Origin: Bacillus_BD oryzisoli
GTDB taxonomy: Bacteria > Bacillota > Bacilli > Bacillales > Cytobacillaceae
Length of the DNA stretch: 64,000 nucleotides
Direction: 5' to 3'
Assembly: GCF_036670025.1 (NCBI RefSeq)
Contig: NZ_CP137640.1
Span: 2,080,001 to 2,144,000, forward strand
The position numbers were made by a program, and so were the translations under genes. The notes beneath the pieces were generated by a model that was not told where the DNA came from, ran no database searches, and saw nothing but the letters and a program-made list of their open reading frames with translations. Shown piece after piece: positions 25,440-34,958 of this stretch (the stretch's first letter is position 1; each line of letters begins with the position of its first letter).

Positions 25440-25886
25440 ATGAGTCAATTGAGAAAAAATACACTTGGTTCACTTATTTGGTTGCGGATTGCTCGTTTTA
25501 CACATCAAAGTAATTTACTATCGAATGAATTCTTAAAACAGTTTGATATTACGACTGCACAGTTTGATGTACTAAACCAGGTTTCGACTTATCAGCCGAT
25601 CACACAAAGTCAACTTGCCACTAAAGTAACGGTGTCGGAGGGTGGAATTTCGCGTATGCTTACTCGACTTGAGCAAGAGGGATATATACAGCGTAAGCAG
25701 GATTGGAAAACCAAATGGATTACCCTTACTTCAAAAGGGGAAGATAAAATGCATGAAGTTTTTGAACACCAACTTACTTTCCAAACGTCCATTGTCAATG
25801 AGTGCTTGACAGAGGATGAGCAGAAAACACTATATATGCTCTTGACTAAGTTACAAAAAAATACCGAGAATAAAATGGATAATTAA
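25440..25886 (+). CDS. MarR family repressor, candidate regulator of the AATTCGAGATA sites
   Basis: 148 residues with a winged helix: TAQFDVLNQVSTYQPITQSQLATKVTVSEGGISRMLTRLEQEGYIQRK, then the wing KWITLTSKGEDKM. No conserved Cys is present, so it is not an OhrR/YodB thiol sensor; like MhqR it would sense by ligand or other means. AAAGGAA precedes the ATG. An operator half-site lies upstream, and a VOC dioxygenase gene follows 84 bases later. It is the only MarR gene in the window. Assigning it to the operators is inference. Confidence 0.85.
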   Translation: MSQLRKNTLGSLIWLRIARFTHQSNLLSNEFLKQFDITTAQFDVLNQVSTYQPITQSQLATKVTVSEGGISRMLTRLEQEGYIQRKQDWKTKWITLTSKGEDKMHEVFEHQLTFQTSIVNECLTEDEQKTLYMLLTKLQKNTENKMDN

Positions 25887-25970
25887 GATTCCTATTACTT
25901 AGATAAATGCTATGCTACTAATTTTTTTAATTATCACTTGACTAGTAAATTGAAAATGGAGGAATGATTT

Positions 25971-26919
25971 ATGTATAAAATTCCAGGACATCATCATATT
26001 TCAATGATTACAAAAAATGCAAGTCAAAAATAATCATTTTTATCGAGAGGTGCTTGGTTTGCGTCGTGTAAAAATAACAGTGAACCAAGATGATCCGTCG
26101 ATGTATCACTTATTTTACGGGGATAAAACAGGCAGCCCAGGGACTGAACTATCATTTTTTGAAATTCCACTAGTTGGTCATACACACCGTGGTACAAATG
26201 CCATCACAAAAATTGGGTTACTGGTCCCATCAGAAGCAAGTTTAGTCTATTGGAAAGCCCGTTTTGAGGAACATGGTGTGGAACATAGTGATATTACAAC
26301 GTATGCCAATCACCCAGCATTACACTTTGAGGATCCTGAAGGCTTACGTATGGTACTTCTTGTCTCAAACGGTGCGAAAGTAGAACACTGGGAAACGTGG
26401 GAAAAATCTGAGGTACCTGCTGAGCATCAAATTCAAGGAATGGGCTCTGTGGAAATGACGGTACGAAGACTTGATAAATTAGCAAACACCCTTACAGACA
26501 TGTTTGGTTATGCAGAGATAAGCCGTACAGATGACGAAGCGATTTTTCAATCAATCAAAGGAGAGGTTTTTGGAGAAATCGTTGTGAAATATTTAGACGG
26601 TCTATCTGAAAAACCAGGCCGTGGCAGTATTCATCATTTAGCCATTCGTGTAAAAAACGATACAGAGCTCAGCTTTTGGGAAGAAAAAGTGAAACAAAGA
26701 GGCTTCCATTCCTCAGGAATTGTCGACCGTTTCTATTTTAAGAGCTTATATTTCCGTGAATCAAACGGAATTCTATTTGAAATTGCAACAGATGGACCAG
26801 GATTCACCGTCGATGGAGATGATATCGAAACATTGGGCGAAAAATTAGTTTTACCGCCATTTTTAGAAAATCGTAGAGTTGAAATTGAAGAAAAACTAAA
26901 ACCCATTGAGGAGTATTAA
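25971..26919 (+). pseudogene. VOC ring-cleaving dioxygenase with a +1 frameshift near the start
   Basis: An RBS (GGAGGAATG) and ATG 25971 begin MYKIPGHHHISMITKNASQ, then the frame ends at TAA 26031. One A too many in the A5 run (about 26025-26029) explains it: with four As the reading continues NNHFYREVLGLRRVKITVNQDD and stays open to 26919. The full product would be about 315 residues, two tandem glyoxalase/extradiol modules of the MhqA/MhqO family. The first metal ligand (HHIS) lies in the separated part. An internal ATG at 26017 is open, but that product would lack the ligand. Sequencing error is possible. Confidence 0.8.
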
Positions 26920-26971
26920 TGAACAAACGAATAGTATCACTTTAATTTAAATTTTCTAGGAGGAATATAAA

Positions 26972-27949
26972 ATGAACGAATTAAAAGGAATACACCACGT
27001 AACAGCTATTACAAGTAGTGCAGAAAAGAATTATGAATTTTTCACCTATGTTTTAGGTATGCGTTTAGTTAAAAAAACAGTCAATCAAGACGATATTCAA
27101 ACCTATCATTTATTCTTTGCTGATGATAAAGGGAGTGCAGGAACAGACATGACTTTCTTTGACTTTCCAGGAGTTCCGAAAGGTGTACATGGTACAAACG
27201 AGATTTCAAAGACCTCTTTCCGTGTACCAAGTGATGCAGCATTAGAGTATTGGGTAAAACGTTTTGATCGTTTAGAAGTCAAGCACACTGGAATTAAAGA
27301 GCAATTTGGTAAGAAAACTCTCTCTTTCGTTGATTTTGATGATCAACAATACCAATTTATTTCAGATGAATTCAATAAAGGAGTGGAATCTGGTACACCT
27401 TGGCAAAAGGGTCCTATCCCACTGGAATATGCCATTACTGGTTTAGGTCCTATTTTTGTTCGTATGGCGAACTTTGATTACTTTAAAGAAATGATGGAAA
27501 AAGTCCTATTATTTAAAGAAATAGCTAAGGAAGGATCATTTCATTTATTTGAAGTAGGAGAAGGCGGCAATGGTGCCTCTGTCATTGTAGAATATAATAC
27601 GATTCTTCCTCAGGCCAGACAAGGTTTTGGAACGGTTCACCATGCGGCATTCCGAGTTGAGGATCGCTCAGTATTAGATGAATGGACCCGCCGAATGAGT
27701 AGTTTTGGATTCCCTACATCCGGTTATGTCAATCGTCACTTTTTTGAGTCTTTATACGCAAGAGTTGCACCACAAATTTTATTTGAGTTTGCTACGGATG
27801 GTCCTGGTTTTATGGGAGATGAACCCTATGAAACGCTTGGGGAAAAATTATCTTTGCCTCCATTCTTAGAGCCTAAACGTGCAGAAATAGAAAAATTAGT
27901 TCGCCCGATTGATACAGTGAGAAGTACAAAAGAATTTGTGAAAGAATGA
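26972..27949 (+). CDS. VOC family ring-cleaving dioxygenase (MhqO-like)
   Basis: 325 residues with two fused VOC modules. The metal ligands can be placed at GIHHVTAI (about residues 6-13), GFGTVHHAAFRVED (about 210-223) and the C-terminal LFEFATDGPGF. This fits the MhqA/MhqE/MhqO group, induced by quinones in B. subtilis and thought to open hydroquinone or catechol rings. AGGAGG lies about nine bases before the ATG. It follows the frameshifted homologue by 52 bases, probably in the same transcript from the marR side. Confidence 0.88.
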   Translation: MNELKGIHHVTAITSSAEKNYEFFTYVLGMRLVKKTVNQDDIQTYHLFFADDKGSAGTDMTFFDFPGVPKGVHGTNEISKTSFRVPSDAALEYWVKRFDRLEVKHTGIKEQFGKKTLSFVDFDDQQYQFISDEFNKGVESGTPWQKGPIPLEYAITGLGPIFVRMANFDYFKEMMEKVLLFKEIAKEGSFHLFEVGEGGNGASVIVEYNTILPQARQGFGTVHHAAFRVEDRSVLDEWTRRMSSFGFPTSGYVNRHFFESLYARVAPQILFEFATDGPGFMGDEPYETLGEKLSLPPFLEPKRAEIEKLVRPIDTVRSTKEFVKE

Positions 27950-28049
27950 ATGATTTTTAAAGTCTGTTGAAATAAGAGAAATTGTACTAAATAGAAATTG
28001 AATGTTAAAGACCGATTTTAGAGATAAAAGAAAAAAGTAATCTTATAGG

Positions 28050-28105
28050 TTGACTTATATCTTAGTTTAATATATTCTTAATTCGAGATAAAATAATTCA
28101 AGATA
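28050..28105 (+). promoter_or_regulatory. azoR promoter with MhqR-like operators
   Basis: TTGACT (28050-28055) is followed at 15-17 bp by TATATT/TATTCT. TATTCTTAATTCGAGATA (28073-28090) and a second arm AATTCAAGATA (28095-28105) overlap or follow the -10. The azoR start is 20 bases further. Confidence 0.7.
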
Positions 28106-28124
28106 AAAAGGAGATTTTAATATA

Positions 28125-28757
28125 ATGAATGTATTAGTTGTAAAAGCAAATAACCGACCAGCCTCAGAAGCTGTATCAAGTAAAATGTATGAGACTTTCA
28201 TGGAGAATCTAGAGGGCGTTAACGTCACAACGTTTGATGTTTTTGCTGAAGACATGCCATACTTTGGCCAGGATTTATTTAATGCTTTTGGTAAAATAAG
28301 CTCAGGCAAAGAATTAACAGACCTTGAACAACGTATTGTATCTGCTAAACAAAAGGCGAAGGATGCCTTATCAGCAGCAGATATCGTAGTGTTTGCCTTC
28401 CCATTATGGAACCTAACGATCCCTGCGAAATTACAAACGTTTGTTGACTATGTGTACGAAGCAGGGTATGCATTCAAGTATGATGAAAATGGACAAGCTG
28501 TACAATTAATGACAGATAAAAAAGCGGTTATTCTAAGCGCACGCGGAGGAATCTATTCTACTCCTGAAGCAGCAACAATGGAAATGGCAGCTACTTATAT
28601 GAAAAACGTATTTGGTGGAGTATTCGGAATGGAAATCATTGATGAAGTTATTATTGAAGGTCATAATGCTATGCCAGATAAAGCCCAAAGTATTATTGCT
28701 GAAGGGTTAGAAAAAGTGGCAACTGCAGCAAAGAATTTATCAGCAGTAAAGGCTTAA
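28125..28757 (+). CDS. azoR: FMN-dependent NADH-azoreductase / quinone reductase
   Basis: 210 residues, normal for AzoR. It starts MNVLVVKANNRPASEAVSSKM and contains the FMN site FAFPLWNLTIPAKLQTFVDYV (about 91-111) and SARGGIYSTPE. These flavodoxin-fold enzymes reduce quinones and azo bonds by two electrons and protect against electrophiles. AAAAGGAG lies about nine bases upstream. The promoter has two AATTC(G/A)AGATA arms, as in the MhqR-controlled azoR2 of B. subtilis. A very strong terminator follows, so it is monocistronic. Confidence 0.94.
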   Translation: MNVLVVKANNRPASEAVSSKMYETFMENLEGVNVTTFDVFAEDMPYFGQDLFNAFGKISSGKELTDLEQRIVSAKQKAKDALSAADIVVFAFPLWNLTIPAKLQTFVDYVYEAGYAFKYDENGQAVQLMTDKKAVILSARGGIYSTPEAATMEMAATYMKNVFGGVFGMEIIDEVIIEGHNAMPDKAQSIIAEGLEKVATAAKNLSAVKA

Positions 28758-28793
28758 TTAACAGTAAATATAAGCAATATGTCAGATTTATAT

Positions 28794-28831
28794 AAAATGG
28801 AGTAAAGTCTAATTAGACTTTACTCCATTTT
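28794..28831 (+). terminator. Strong terminator of azoR
   Basis: AAAATGGAGTAAAGTCT and its exact complement around AATT. Confidence 0.9.
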
Positions 28832-28859
28832 AGTATATTCAGAAATATCAACTTGGATA

Positions 28860-29017
28860 AACGATTCATTTGAAAAACCTCAAGATTCTACAGTTTTTTT
28901 CCGAGTTCCTCATATCGTGCCCTTAAAAAATACAAAATAATCTTTATCAGGTAATTGATAGACAATTTCATGTCAAATGCCTTTATTGGCACCTCTTACA
29001 TAAGCGAATTTTGACAT
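28860..29017 (-). pseudogene. N-terminal remnant of a short-chain dehydrogenase
   Basis: On the minus strand an RBS (AAGGAGG) and ATG 29017 open MSKFAYVRGANKGI, then TGA. Beyond it, HEIVYQLPDKDYFVFF continues in frame after the lost Gly, which is the first ~35 residues of an SDR with the T/RGANKGIG cofactor loop. It ends in further stops and no downstream part is present. Confidence 0.75.
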
Positions 29018-29230
29018 ATTTTTTCTCCTCCTTATAAAACAGGATGCAACCTAAATCTTAGTTGAGGTCAAGAGAATTACTATTAATTATTGGGAAATTA
29101 AGTTGAAAGACCCTCGCTTCCTTAATAAAGAGATTGTCTGTTTTTTATATAAATCAACAATTGATATAAAATGAATATTTTATGCATAACTTTAACTGAT
29201 GTGAGATGTTTGAGAAAGTGGGTGTAAATT

Positions 29231-30673
29231 ATGGTGGTGAGATACAAGAATAATTGGATCCCAACAAAAACATTGGAAGAAATGTCAGGTACAACTTATG
29301 ATGTTCTTATTGTGGGAAGCGGACCTGGAGGCGGAGCCGTCTTACAAAGGCTCTGTGAACTGTGGAAAAATCAAGGAGCTAAAAAGATTGGCATTCTTGA
29401 AATGGGAGATAAGCTATTTCATTCTCATTCCCTTAACATTCCCACACAGAATGTAAATACTGCCCGGGATGTACTTCTTCCTGATAATTCAACTGTTATA
29501 GGGGAACGTTTACCACAATTTTCAGGAGCCAGAATGATATACGCCCTTGGAGGAAGATCCTTGTTTTGGAATGCGGCTACACCGAGGCCGATTCAATCCG
29601 AACTAAATAAATGGCCAATTCATCGTCAGGAATTAAATGTCTATTATGGGATGGCCGAGAAATTATTGCATGTAACAACTGATTTTGCTAAAGGTTCATC
29701 AATGCAAGATAGGATGTTAAGACGACTCCATGCAGGTGGTATTTTGGAAGCAGCTGATATGCCGCTTGCTTTTGATATGACACCTTCTAGGCAAGGAGAA
29801 GTTCATTCGAATCCTTGGTATAGTTCAATTAATGCTCTCGCTGCCGCCCAGTTTGATCGCCCGTATGATCTTGCAGTAAATGCTTATGTCTCACGAGTAC
29901 TAACAGGGAATGGGACAGTTTCTGGTGTCGAGGTTTTCTCAGCAGACAAGAAAAAGCATACGATTCGTGCAAAGAATGTAGTCGTATCGGCAAGTACTTT
30001 AGAGACTCCGCGTCTATTGCTTAATTCTGGGATTCAGGGGCCTGCTATCGGCCGTTATTTAACAGGTCATGTATCCATTATTGCTATTGGTACGGTAAGT
30101 CGAAGACAGTTTTCTGATAGATTAGGAAACCTAGCCATTTTAAAATTTGAGACAGACGAGTCTCCTTATCAAATTCAGATTCTTGGGCCTGATCAATATT
30201 TTTCTTACCAGCAATTTGAAGATAAGGTACTGAAAGATCAGCTCATGGTTGTCTACGCATCGTTTGGAAGAGTGGAGTCTCGCCCTGAGAACAGAGTGTA
30301 TATTGATCCGTCTGCAAGGGATGAATTCGGTGTGCCGTTACAACAAGTTCAATATTCTCTAAGCAACAGTGACCGTCAAACAGCTGATAAAGTGGCACAA
30401 GGCATCAGACGATCTGCCGCGGCTATGGGTGTGACTTTGGATGAGTCTACTTTAACGCTAAGACCGCCTGGATCAGATATGCATGAAGCTTGTACATGCA
30501 GAATGGGGGAGGATCCCGCAACGTCATCAACCAATCGATATGGTCAAATTCATGGAGTTCAAGGTTTATATGTAGCTGATAATAGTGTTCTTCCTACCTT
30601 GACAGCAGCTGGCCCTGTTCTATCTAATACAGCGTTGGCTATTAGACTAGCCGATAACATTGCTCGTCAGTAA
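29231..30673 (+). CDS. GMC family FAD-dependent oxidoreductase
   Basis: 480 residues. The FAD-binding Rossmann loop is VLIVGSGPGGGAVLQRL (about residues 25-41). ARMIYALGGRSLFWNAATPR fits the second FAD contact, NVVVSASTLETPRLLLNSG the PS00624-like region, and the C-terminal GLYVADNSVLPTLTAAGPVLSNTALAI the substrate-domain end. It oxidises an alcohol or sugar; the substrate is unknown. The RBS is weak (GTGGGTG). A 130-bp copy of its N-terminus lies at 25133. No AATTCGAGATA site is seen before it. Confidence 0.9.
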   Translation: MVVRYKNNWIPTKTLEEMSGTTYDVLIVGSGPGGGAVLQRLCELWKNQGAKKIGILEMGDKLFHSHSLNIPTQNVNTARDVLLPDNSTVIGERLPQFSGARMIYALGGRSLFWNAATPRPIQSELNKWPIHRQELNVYYGMAEKLLHVTTDFAKGSSMQDRMLRRLHAGGILEAADMPLAFDMTPSRQGEVHSNPWYSSINALAAAQFDRPYDLAVNAYVSRVLTGNGTVSGVEVFSADKKKHTIRAKNVVVSASTLETPRLLLNSGIQGPAIGRYLTGHVSIIAIGTVSRRQFSDRLGNLAILKFETDESPYQIQILGPDQYFSYQQFEDKVLKDQLMVVYASFGRVESRPENRVYIDPSARDEFGVPLQQVQYSLSNSDRQTADKVAQGIRRSAAAMGVTLDESTLTLRPPGSDMHEACTCRMGEDPATSSTNRYGQIHGVQGLYVADNSVLPTLTAAGPVLSNTALAIRLADNIARQ

Positions 30674-30820
30674 CGTTAAGGTGGTCTTTAATATGGTATT
30701 ATTTTTTGTTTAATGGTAATTATTATAGCGTAATAGGATGATAAAGAATGGTCTTTCTGATGTTGCTTTATCATTAATAGACTTATTATATAAATATCAA
30801 AAGATTAGTTTTAATCATAT

Positions 30821-30863
30821 AAAAGCCTAATTTCTCAGTATTCAATGGAATTTAGGCTTTTTA
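30821..30863 (+). terminator. Terminator-like hairpin after the GMC gene
   Basis: AAAAGCCTAAATT-like arm and AATTTAGGCTTTTT around a loop, 150 bases after the stop. Confidence 0.75.
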
Positions 30864-31204
30864 TGTTTAAATATATAGGAGCAAAACTGCATTGATATGA
30901 TTTATTTGTTATAACAAAAAGTTAATGTGAAATAATACCATCTAAATCGTATACTTCTTATCAATTACACAGAATTAAAATCTACAGAAGACGTAAAGAA
31001 TTCATAATTTTTTTATATTGTTTAACTTGATGGAGCAGATAAGGGCTACTTCATGTAACTCGTCATACGTTTGTTCAATTAAACTTTTTGATTGCATAAT
31101 TAATTCTGTTCAAAATTCCTTTTAAATCAAACAACAGATCTTGCTAAGAGTCATTCATTCAGGTACAGATTTCAAGCTTTTTAAGAAAATGAGGGGGATT
31201 TTTA
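30864..31204. other. Non-coding stretch
   Basis: AT-rich, no ORF of note and no operator of the AATTCGAGATA type. Only the RBS of the next gene (GAGGGGG) is recognisable at its end. Confidence 0.5.
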
Positions 31205-32317
31205 ATGAGTGGTGTTAAAGTAGGTATTATAGGGATGGGAAATATAGGAAAATCTCATGCGATTCCATTGGATAAAGGACTTGTTGAAGGAGCTGTATTA
31301 ACGGTGGTTTGTGGTCGGGAACATCAAATAAATTGGGTAAAAGAAAATCTGTCCGATCAAGTACAATTTTATCAAAATGAAGAAGCTTTTTTTCATGAAT
31401 CAGATATTGAGGCAGTGATTATCGCAACACCACATTACAGTCATCCTGAATTAGCCATCAAAGCGTTTAATAATGGATTGCATGTTTTACTAGAAAAACC
31501 GGCTGGAGTATTTACGAAGAATGTAATGGAAATGAACAAAGCCGCAACGTCAAGTGGAAAAATATTTTCTATGATGTTTAACCAACGTACAAACCTGTTA
31601 TTTCAAAAACTACGTCATCTTATCCACTCAGGTGAACTTGGTGAAATTAAGCGGACAAACTGGGTGATTACAGATTGGTATCGGCCTCAAAGCTATTACG
31701 ATTCAAGTAAGTGGAGAGCGACATGGAAAGGTGAGGGAGGCGGTGTCCTATTAAATCAAGCACCCCATCAATTAGATTTATGGCAATGGACCACGGGTTT
31801 GATGCCAAAAAGTGTACATGCTTTTTGTCATACTGGAAAATATCACAAGATTGAAGTGGAAGATGATGTGACCGTCTATGTTGAATATGAAAATGGTGCA
31901 ACAGGGGTATTTATAGCATCGACAGGAGAGGCACCTGGAACCAATCGTTTTGAAATTGCTGGTGATCGAGGGAAAATCTTGGTTGAGAATAATACTCTGG
32001 CCTTCTACCAGTTAACTCAATCAGAAAGGGAATTTAATTCAACATTTACAGGTGGCTTTGGATCTCCTGAATACATTAAAATCGATATTCCGATAGAAGG
32101 AGAAAACACAGGACACGTAGGAATTATCCAAAATTGGGTTGATGCCATCACGAAAGGCACACCATTACTTGCTCCTGGTGAAGAAGGATTAAAAGGGGTA
32201 GAATTGGCTAATGCTATATACTTATCATCATGGTTGAATCAAACCGTTGAATTGCCTATTGATGCAGATCTTTATTTGGAAAAATTACAAGAAAAAATAA
32301 ATCAATCAACATTTTAA
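31205..32317 (+). CDS. Gfo/Idh/MocA family oxidoreductase
   Basis: 370 residues. An N-terminal NAD(P)-binding Rossmann fold (VGIIGMGNIGKSHAI, about 6-20) and the family motif HVLLEKPAGV (catalytic-face Lys in EKP, near residue 98) are present. The C-terminal domain carries GGGVLLNQAPHQLDLWQW, with the conserved Asp/His of sugar dehydrogenases. The substrate is probably a sugar or inositol; it cannot be told further. It is monocistronic, with no linked sugar transporter. Confidence 0.88.
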   Translation: MSGVKVGIIGMGNIGKSHAIPLDKGLVEGAVLTVVCGREHQINWVKENLSDQVQFYQNEEAFFHESDIEAVIIATPHYSHPELAIKAFNNGLHVLLEKPAGVFTKNVMEMNKAATSSGKIFSMMFNQRTNLLFQKLRHLIHSGELGEIKRTNWVITDWYRPQSYYDSSKWRATWKGEGGGVLLNQAPHQLDLWQWTTGLMPKSVHAFCHTGKYHKIEVEDDVTVYVEYENGATGVFIASTGEAPGTNRFEIAGDRGKILVENNTLAFYQLTQSEREFNSTFTGGFGSPEYIKIDIPIEGENTGHVGIIQNWVDAITKGTPLLAPGEEGLKGVELANAIYLSSWLNQTVELPIDADLYLEKLQEKINQSTF

Positions 32318-32621
32318 AATCATTTTAAAATGTAAACTGTCAGAACTACGCCACCTTAGTAATTTTGTTGAGTGGGGATCCGATTTTTTTGATGGTTTGT
32401 TTTTGGTGATAAGAAGTATTGCGTATCTTTAACTATATGTAAATAGTGTAATAAATTACATTTTTGATGAAATATTTAAATAATTAGATACTACATTTTA
32501 AAATAAGCATCAACCTATTAGTATTGATTACTTTATTCCCGCTATTTTAGGCATATATCCATACCCACTAATGATGAATGCATATATTGCTATTGATTAA
32601 TTTGAGGAGGAGATATGAAAA

Positions 32622-33527
32622 ATGGAAAGACAAAACTTTGGGGGAATTGACGGCAGCATAGGATATAGAACTTACCCATTACCATATGGTTTTGGTAGTT
32701 ATCCAACTCAACATGGCACCGGTGGTTATCCGTCTCAATACGTTGGCGGTTATCCAACCCAAACAGGAGCAGGCGGTTATCCAACCCAAACAGGAGCAGG
32801 CGGTTATCCAACCCAAACAGGAGCAGGCGGTTATCCAACCCAAACAGGAGCAGGCGGTTATCCAACCCAAACAGGAGCAGGCGGTTATCCAACCCAAACA
32901 GGAGCAGGCGGTTATCCAACCCAAACAGGAGCAGGCGGTTATCCAACCCAAACAGGAGCAGGCGGTTATCCAACCCAAACAGGAGCAGGCGGTTATCCAA
33001 CCCAAACAGGAGCAGGCGGTTATCCAACTCCATATGGAGCAGGCGGTTATCCAACTCCATATGGAGCAGGCGGTTATCCAACTCCATATGGAGCAGGCGG
33101 TTATCCAACTCAAACAGGAGCAGGCGGTTATCCAACTCAAACAGGAGCAGGCGTTTATCCAACTCCATATGGAGCAGGCGGTTATCCAACTCAAACAGGG
33201 GCAGGCGTTTATCCAACCCAAACAGGGGCAGGCGGTTATCCAACCCAAACAGGAGCAGGCGGTTATCCAACTCAAACAGGAGCAGGCGTTTATCCAACCC
33301 AAACAGGAGCAGGCGGTTATCCAACCCAAACAGGAGTAGGCGTTTATCCAACCCAAACAGGAGCAGGCGGTTATCCAACTCAAACAGGAGCAGGCGGTTA
33401 TCCAACCCAAACAGGAGCAGGCGGTTATCCAACTCAAACAGGAGCAGGCGGTTATCCAACTCAATCTGGTTCTGATGATCATGGCACTGATCGTGAAGCA
33501 ATTCCTCCTCTCTATGAAATTGAATAG
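32622..33527 (+). CDS. Gly/Tyr/Pro-rich protein with 27 tandem nonapeptide repeats
   Basis: 301 residues: a 41-residue head (MERQNFGGIDGSIGYRTYPL onward), 27 copies of GGYPTQTGA with a few PTPYGA and GVYPTQ variants, and a 17-residue acidic tail ending PPLYEIE. GAGGAGG lies 11 bases before the ATG. There is no signal peptide or membrane segment. Tyr occurs once or twice per repeat, as in cross-linkable spore coat or exosporium proteins and elastomeric proteins, so a structural surface role is a reasonable inference. Other frames are also open because the repeat lacks stops, but only this frame has a proper RBS and non-repeat ends. Confidence 0.75.
   Translation: MERQNFGGIDGSIGYRTYPLPYGFGSYPTQHGTGGYPSQYVGGYPTQTGAGGYPTQTGAGGYPTQTGAGGYPTQTGAGGYPTQTGAGGYPTQTGAGGYPTQTGAGGYPTQTGAGGYPTQTGAGGYPTQTGAGGYPTPYGAGGYPTPYGAGGYPTPYGAGGYPTQTGAGGYPTQTGAGVYPTPYGAGGYPTQTGAGVYPTQTGAGGYPTQTGAGGYPTQTGAGVYPTQTGAGGYPTQTGVGVYPTQTGAGGYPTQTGAGGYPTQTGAGGYPTQTGAGGYPTQSGSDDHGTDREAIPPLYEIE
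32745..33473 (+). repeat. 27 x 27-bp tandem repeat (VNTR)
   Basis: The unit GGCGGTTATCCAACCCAAAC + AGGAGCA is 27 bp and in frame. The first ten units are identical at DNA level; later units differ at the ACC/ACT codon or carry CCATATGGA in place of CAAACAGGA. This pattern fits recent slippage expansion at the 5' side. Confidence 0.95.
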
Positions 33528-33738
33528 CAGTTTACTCAACTGTATATAGAGTAGATCTGGTTTGTAATGAATGATGCATCTAAAGGTAACTATTATCTAA
33601 AAAGTATGAATAAAAATGGATAAAATGAATTTTTAAGCCCTTTTTTAAGTGAGTTTTTATTGAAAACTGCATTTTAAGGGCCTAAAGTTCATTTTTATGT
33701 TATCAAAATTCAATTTTGTGATTTAACATTTTAGTAGA

Positions 33739-33785
33739 TTGACAAAAATAATTATACGTATTATTATTATCTTGAATTCGAGATA
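33739..33785 (+). promoter_or_regulatory. Promoter with MhqR-like operator, mhqO upstream site 1
   Basis: TTGACA (33739-33744), a 17-bp spacer and TATTAT (33762-33767) are followed at once by the near-perfect palindrome TATCTTGAATTCGAGATA (33768-33785). Confidence 0.85.
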
Positions 33786-33888
33786 TCTTAATTGAATATT
33801 TTCAGCGGGTGAAATAAATGCTTTATTGCCGCTGGTATGCTTTAATTGGACATGGTCAATGTGCTTAGGAAGCATTTTTATTCTAATA

Positions 33889-33906
33889 TATCTCGATTTA
33901 GAGATA
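33889..33906. promoter_or_regulatory. MhqR-like operator, mhqO upstream site 2
   Basis: TATCTCGATTTAGAGATA, a palindrome apart from the central bases, about 95 bases before the mhqO start and 104 bases after site 1. Confidence 0.75.
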
Positions 33907-34001
33907 TTTGAATTAAAATGATTTTTTATCTGAAATAGGAACAAAATTAGATATTAGATTCGTTTGATAGCTGAATTTTAAATTAAAAGGAGTATAAAAA
34001 A

Positions 34002-34940
34002 ATGAGTAAAAAAACAATGGGTATTCATCATATCACGGCAATTGTGGGTCATCCACAAGAAAACGTGGATTTTTATTCTGGGGTATTAGGTTTGCGTTTA
34101 GTCAAAAAAACGATCAATTTTGATGATCCAGAAACCTATCACCTTTATTTCGGGAATGAAGGTGGAAAACCCGGAACGATCATAACATTCTTTCCATGGC
34201 CAGGAGCTCGTCAAGGAATTATTGGAGATGGTCAAATAGGAGTTACATCTTATGTTGTTCCTAAAGGTGCTTTGGAGTTTTGGGAAAAGAGACTTGAAGA
34301 ACTCAATGTTTCTTACACAAAGTTAGAGCGTTTTGGAGAGCAATATTTAGAGTTTGATGATCCACATGGACTACATTTGGAAATTGTTGAAAGAGAGGAA
34401 GGAGAGGTCAATACATGGTCTTTTGGAGGGATTACTCCGAATGTTGCTATAAAAGGCTTTGGCGGAGCTACTCTATTATCGACCCAGCCAAATAAAACGG
34501 CTGAATTGTTAGAGAAAGTAATGGGACTTGAATTAGTCGGTAAAGAAGGTGATTTCGCTCGTTATCGTTCTACTGCTGATATTGGGAATGTTATCGATCT
34601 TAAATTAACTTCTATTGGAAGCGGAGAAATGGGTGTAGGTACTGTGCACCACATTGCATGGCGGGCTATTGATGACCAAGATCAACTGGAATGGAAAAAG
34701 TATGTTGAAGCGCATGGATATGGTGTCACTCCTGTACAGGACAGAAATTATTTTAACGCCATTTACTTTAGAGAGCATGGGGAAATTCTATTTGAAATTG
34801 CAACAGATCCTCCAGGATTCGCACATGATGAATCCGAAGCGACAATGGGAGAAAATTTGATGTTGCCGGAGCAATATGAACAATATAGAGAGCCGATAGC
34901 ACAAGGTTTAGTACCATTTGAAATCAGAGAATTAAATTGA
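34002..34940 (+). CDS. mhqO: VOC ring-cleaving dioxygenase, MhqO type
   Basis: 312 residues, two VOC modules. MGIHHITAIVGHPQENVDFY at the start, HLYFGNEGGKPGTIITFFPWP, the second-module GVGTVHHIAWRAID and C-terminal LFEIATDPPGF are all present, including the metal His and Glu positions. The pattern is closest to MhqO, one of the MhqR-repressed enzymes for hydroquinone ring opening in B. subtilis. Two operators lie upstream, the first directly at a consensus promoter. AAAAGGAG lies ten bases before the ATG. Confidence 0.92.
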   Translation: MSKKTMGIHHITAIVGHPQENVDFYSGVLGLRLVKKTINFDDPETYHLYFGNEGGKPGTIITFFPWPGARQGIIGDGQIGVTSYVVPKGALEFWEKRLEELNVSYTKLERFGEQYLEFDDPHGLHLEIVEREEGEVNTWSFGGITPNVAIKGFGGATLLSTQPNKTAELLEKVMGLELVGKEGDFARYRSTADIGNVIDLKLTSIGSGEMGVGTVHHIAWRAIDDQDQLEWKKYVEAHGYGVTPVQDRNYFNAIYFREHGEILFEIATDPPGFAHDESEATMGENLMLPEQYEQYREPIAQGLVPFEIRELN

Positions 34941-34958
34941 TAGTTTGGATTCACCGGG

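Noticed and set aside
32745..33473. CRISPR-like array
   Set aside because: Units are contiguous and have no unique spacers; they are an in-frame coding repeat.
32590..33539. Three further long open frames (two antisense, one overlapping on +) across the 27-bp repeats
   Set aside because: A 27-bp repeat lacking stops opens all compatible frames. Only the GGYPTQTGA frame has an RBS and non-repeat ends.
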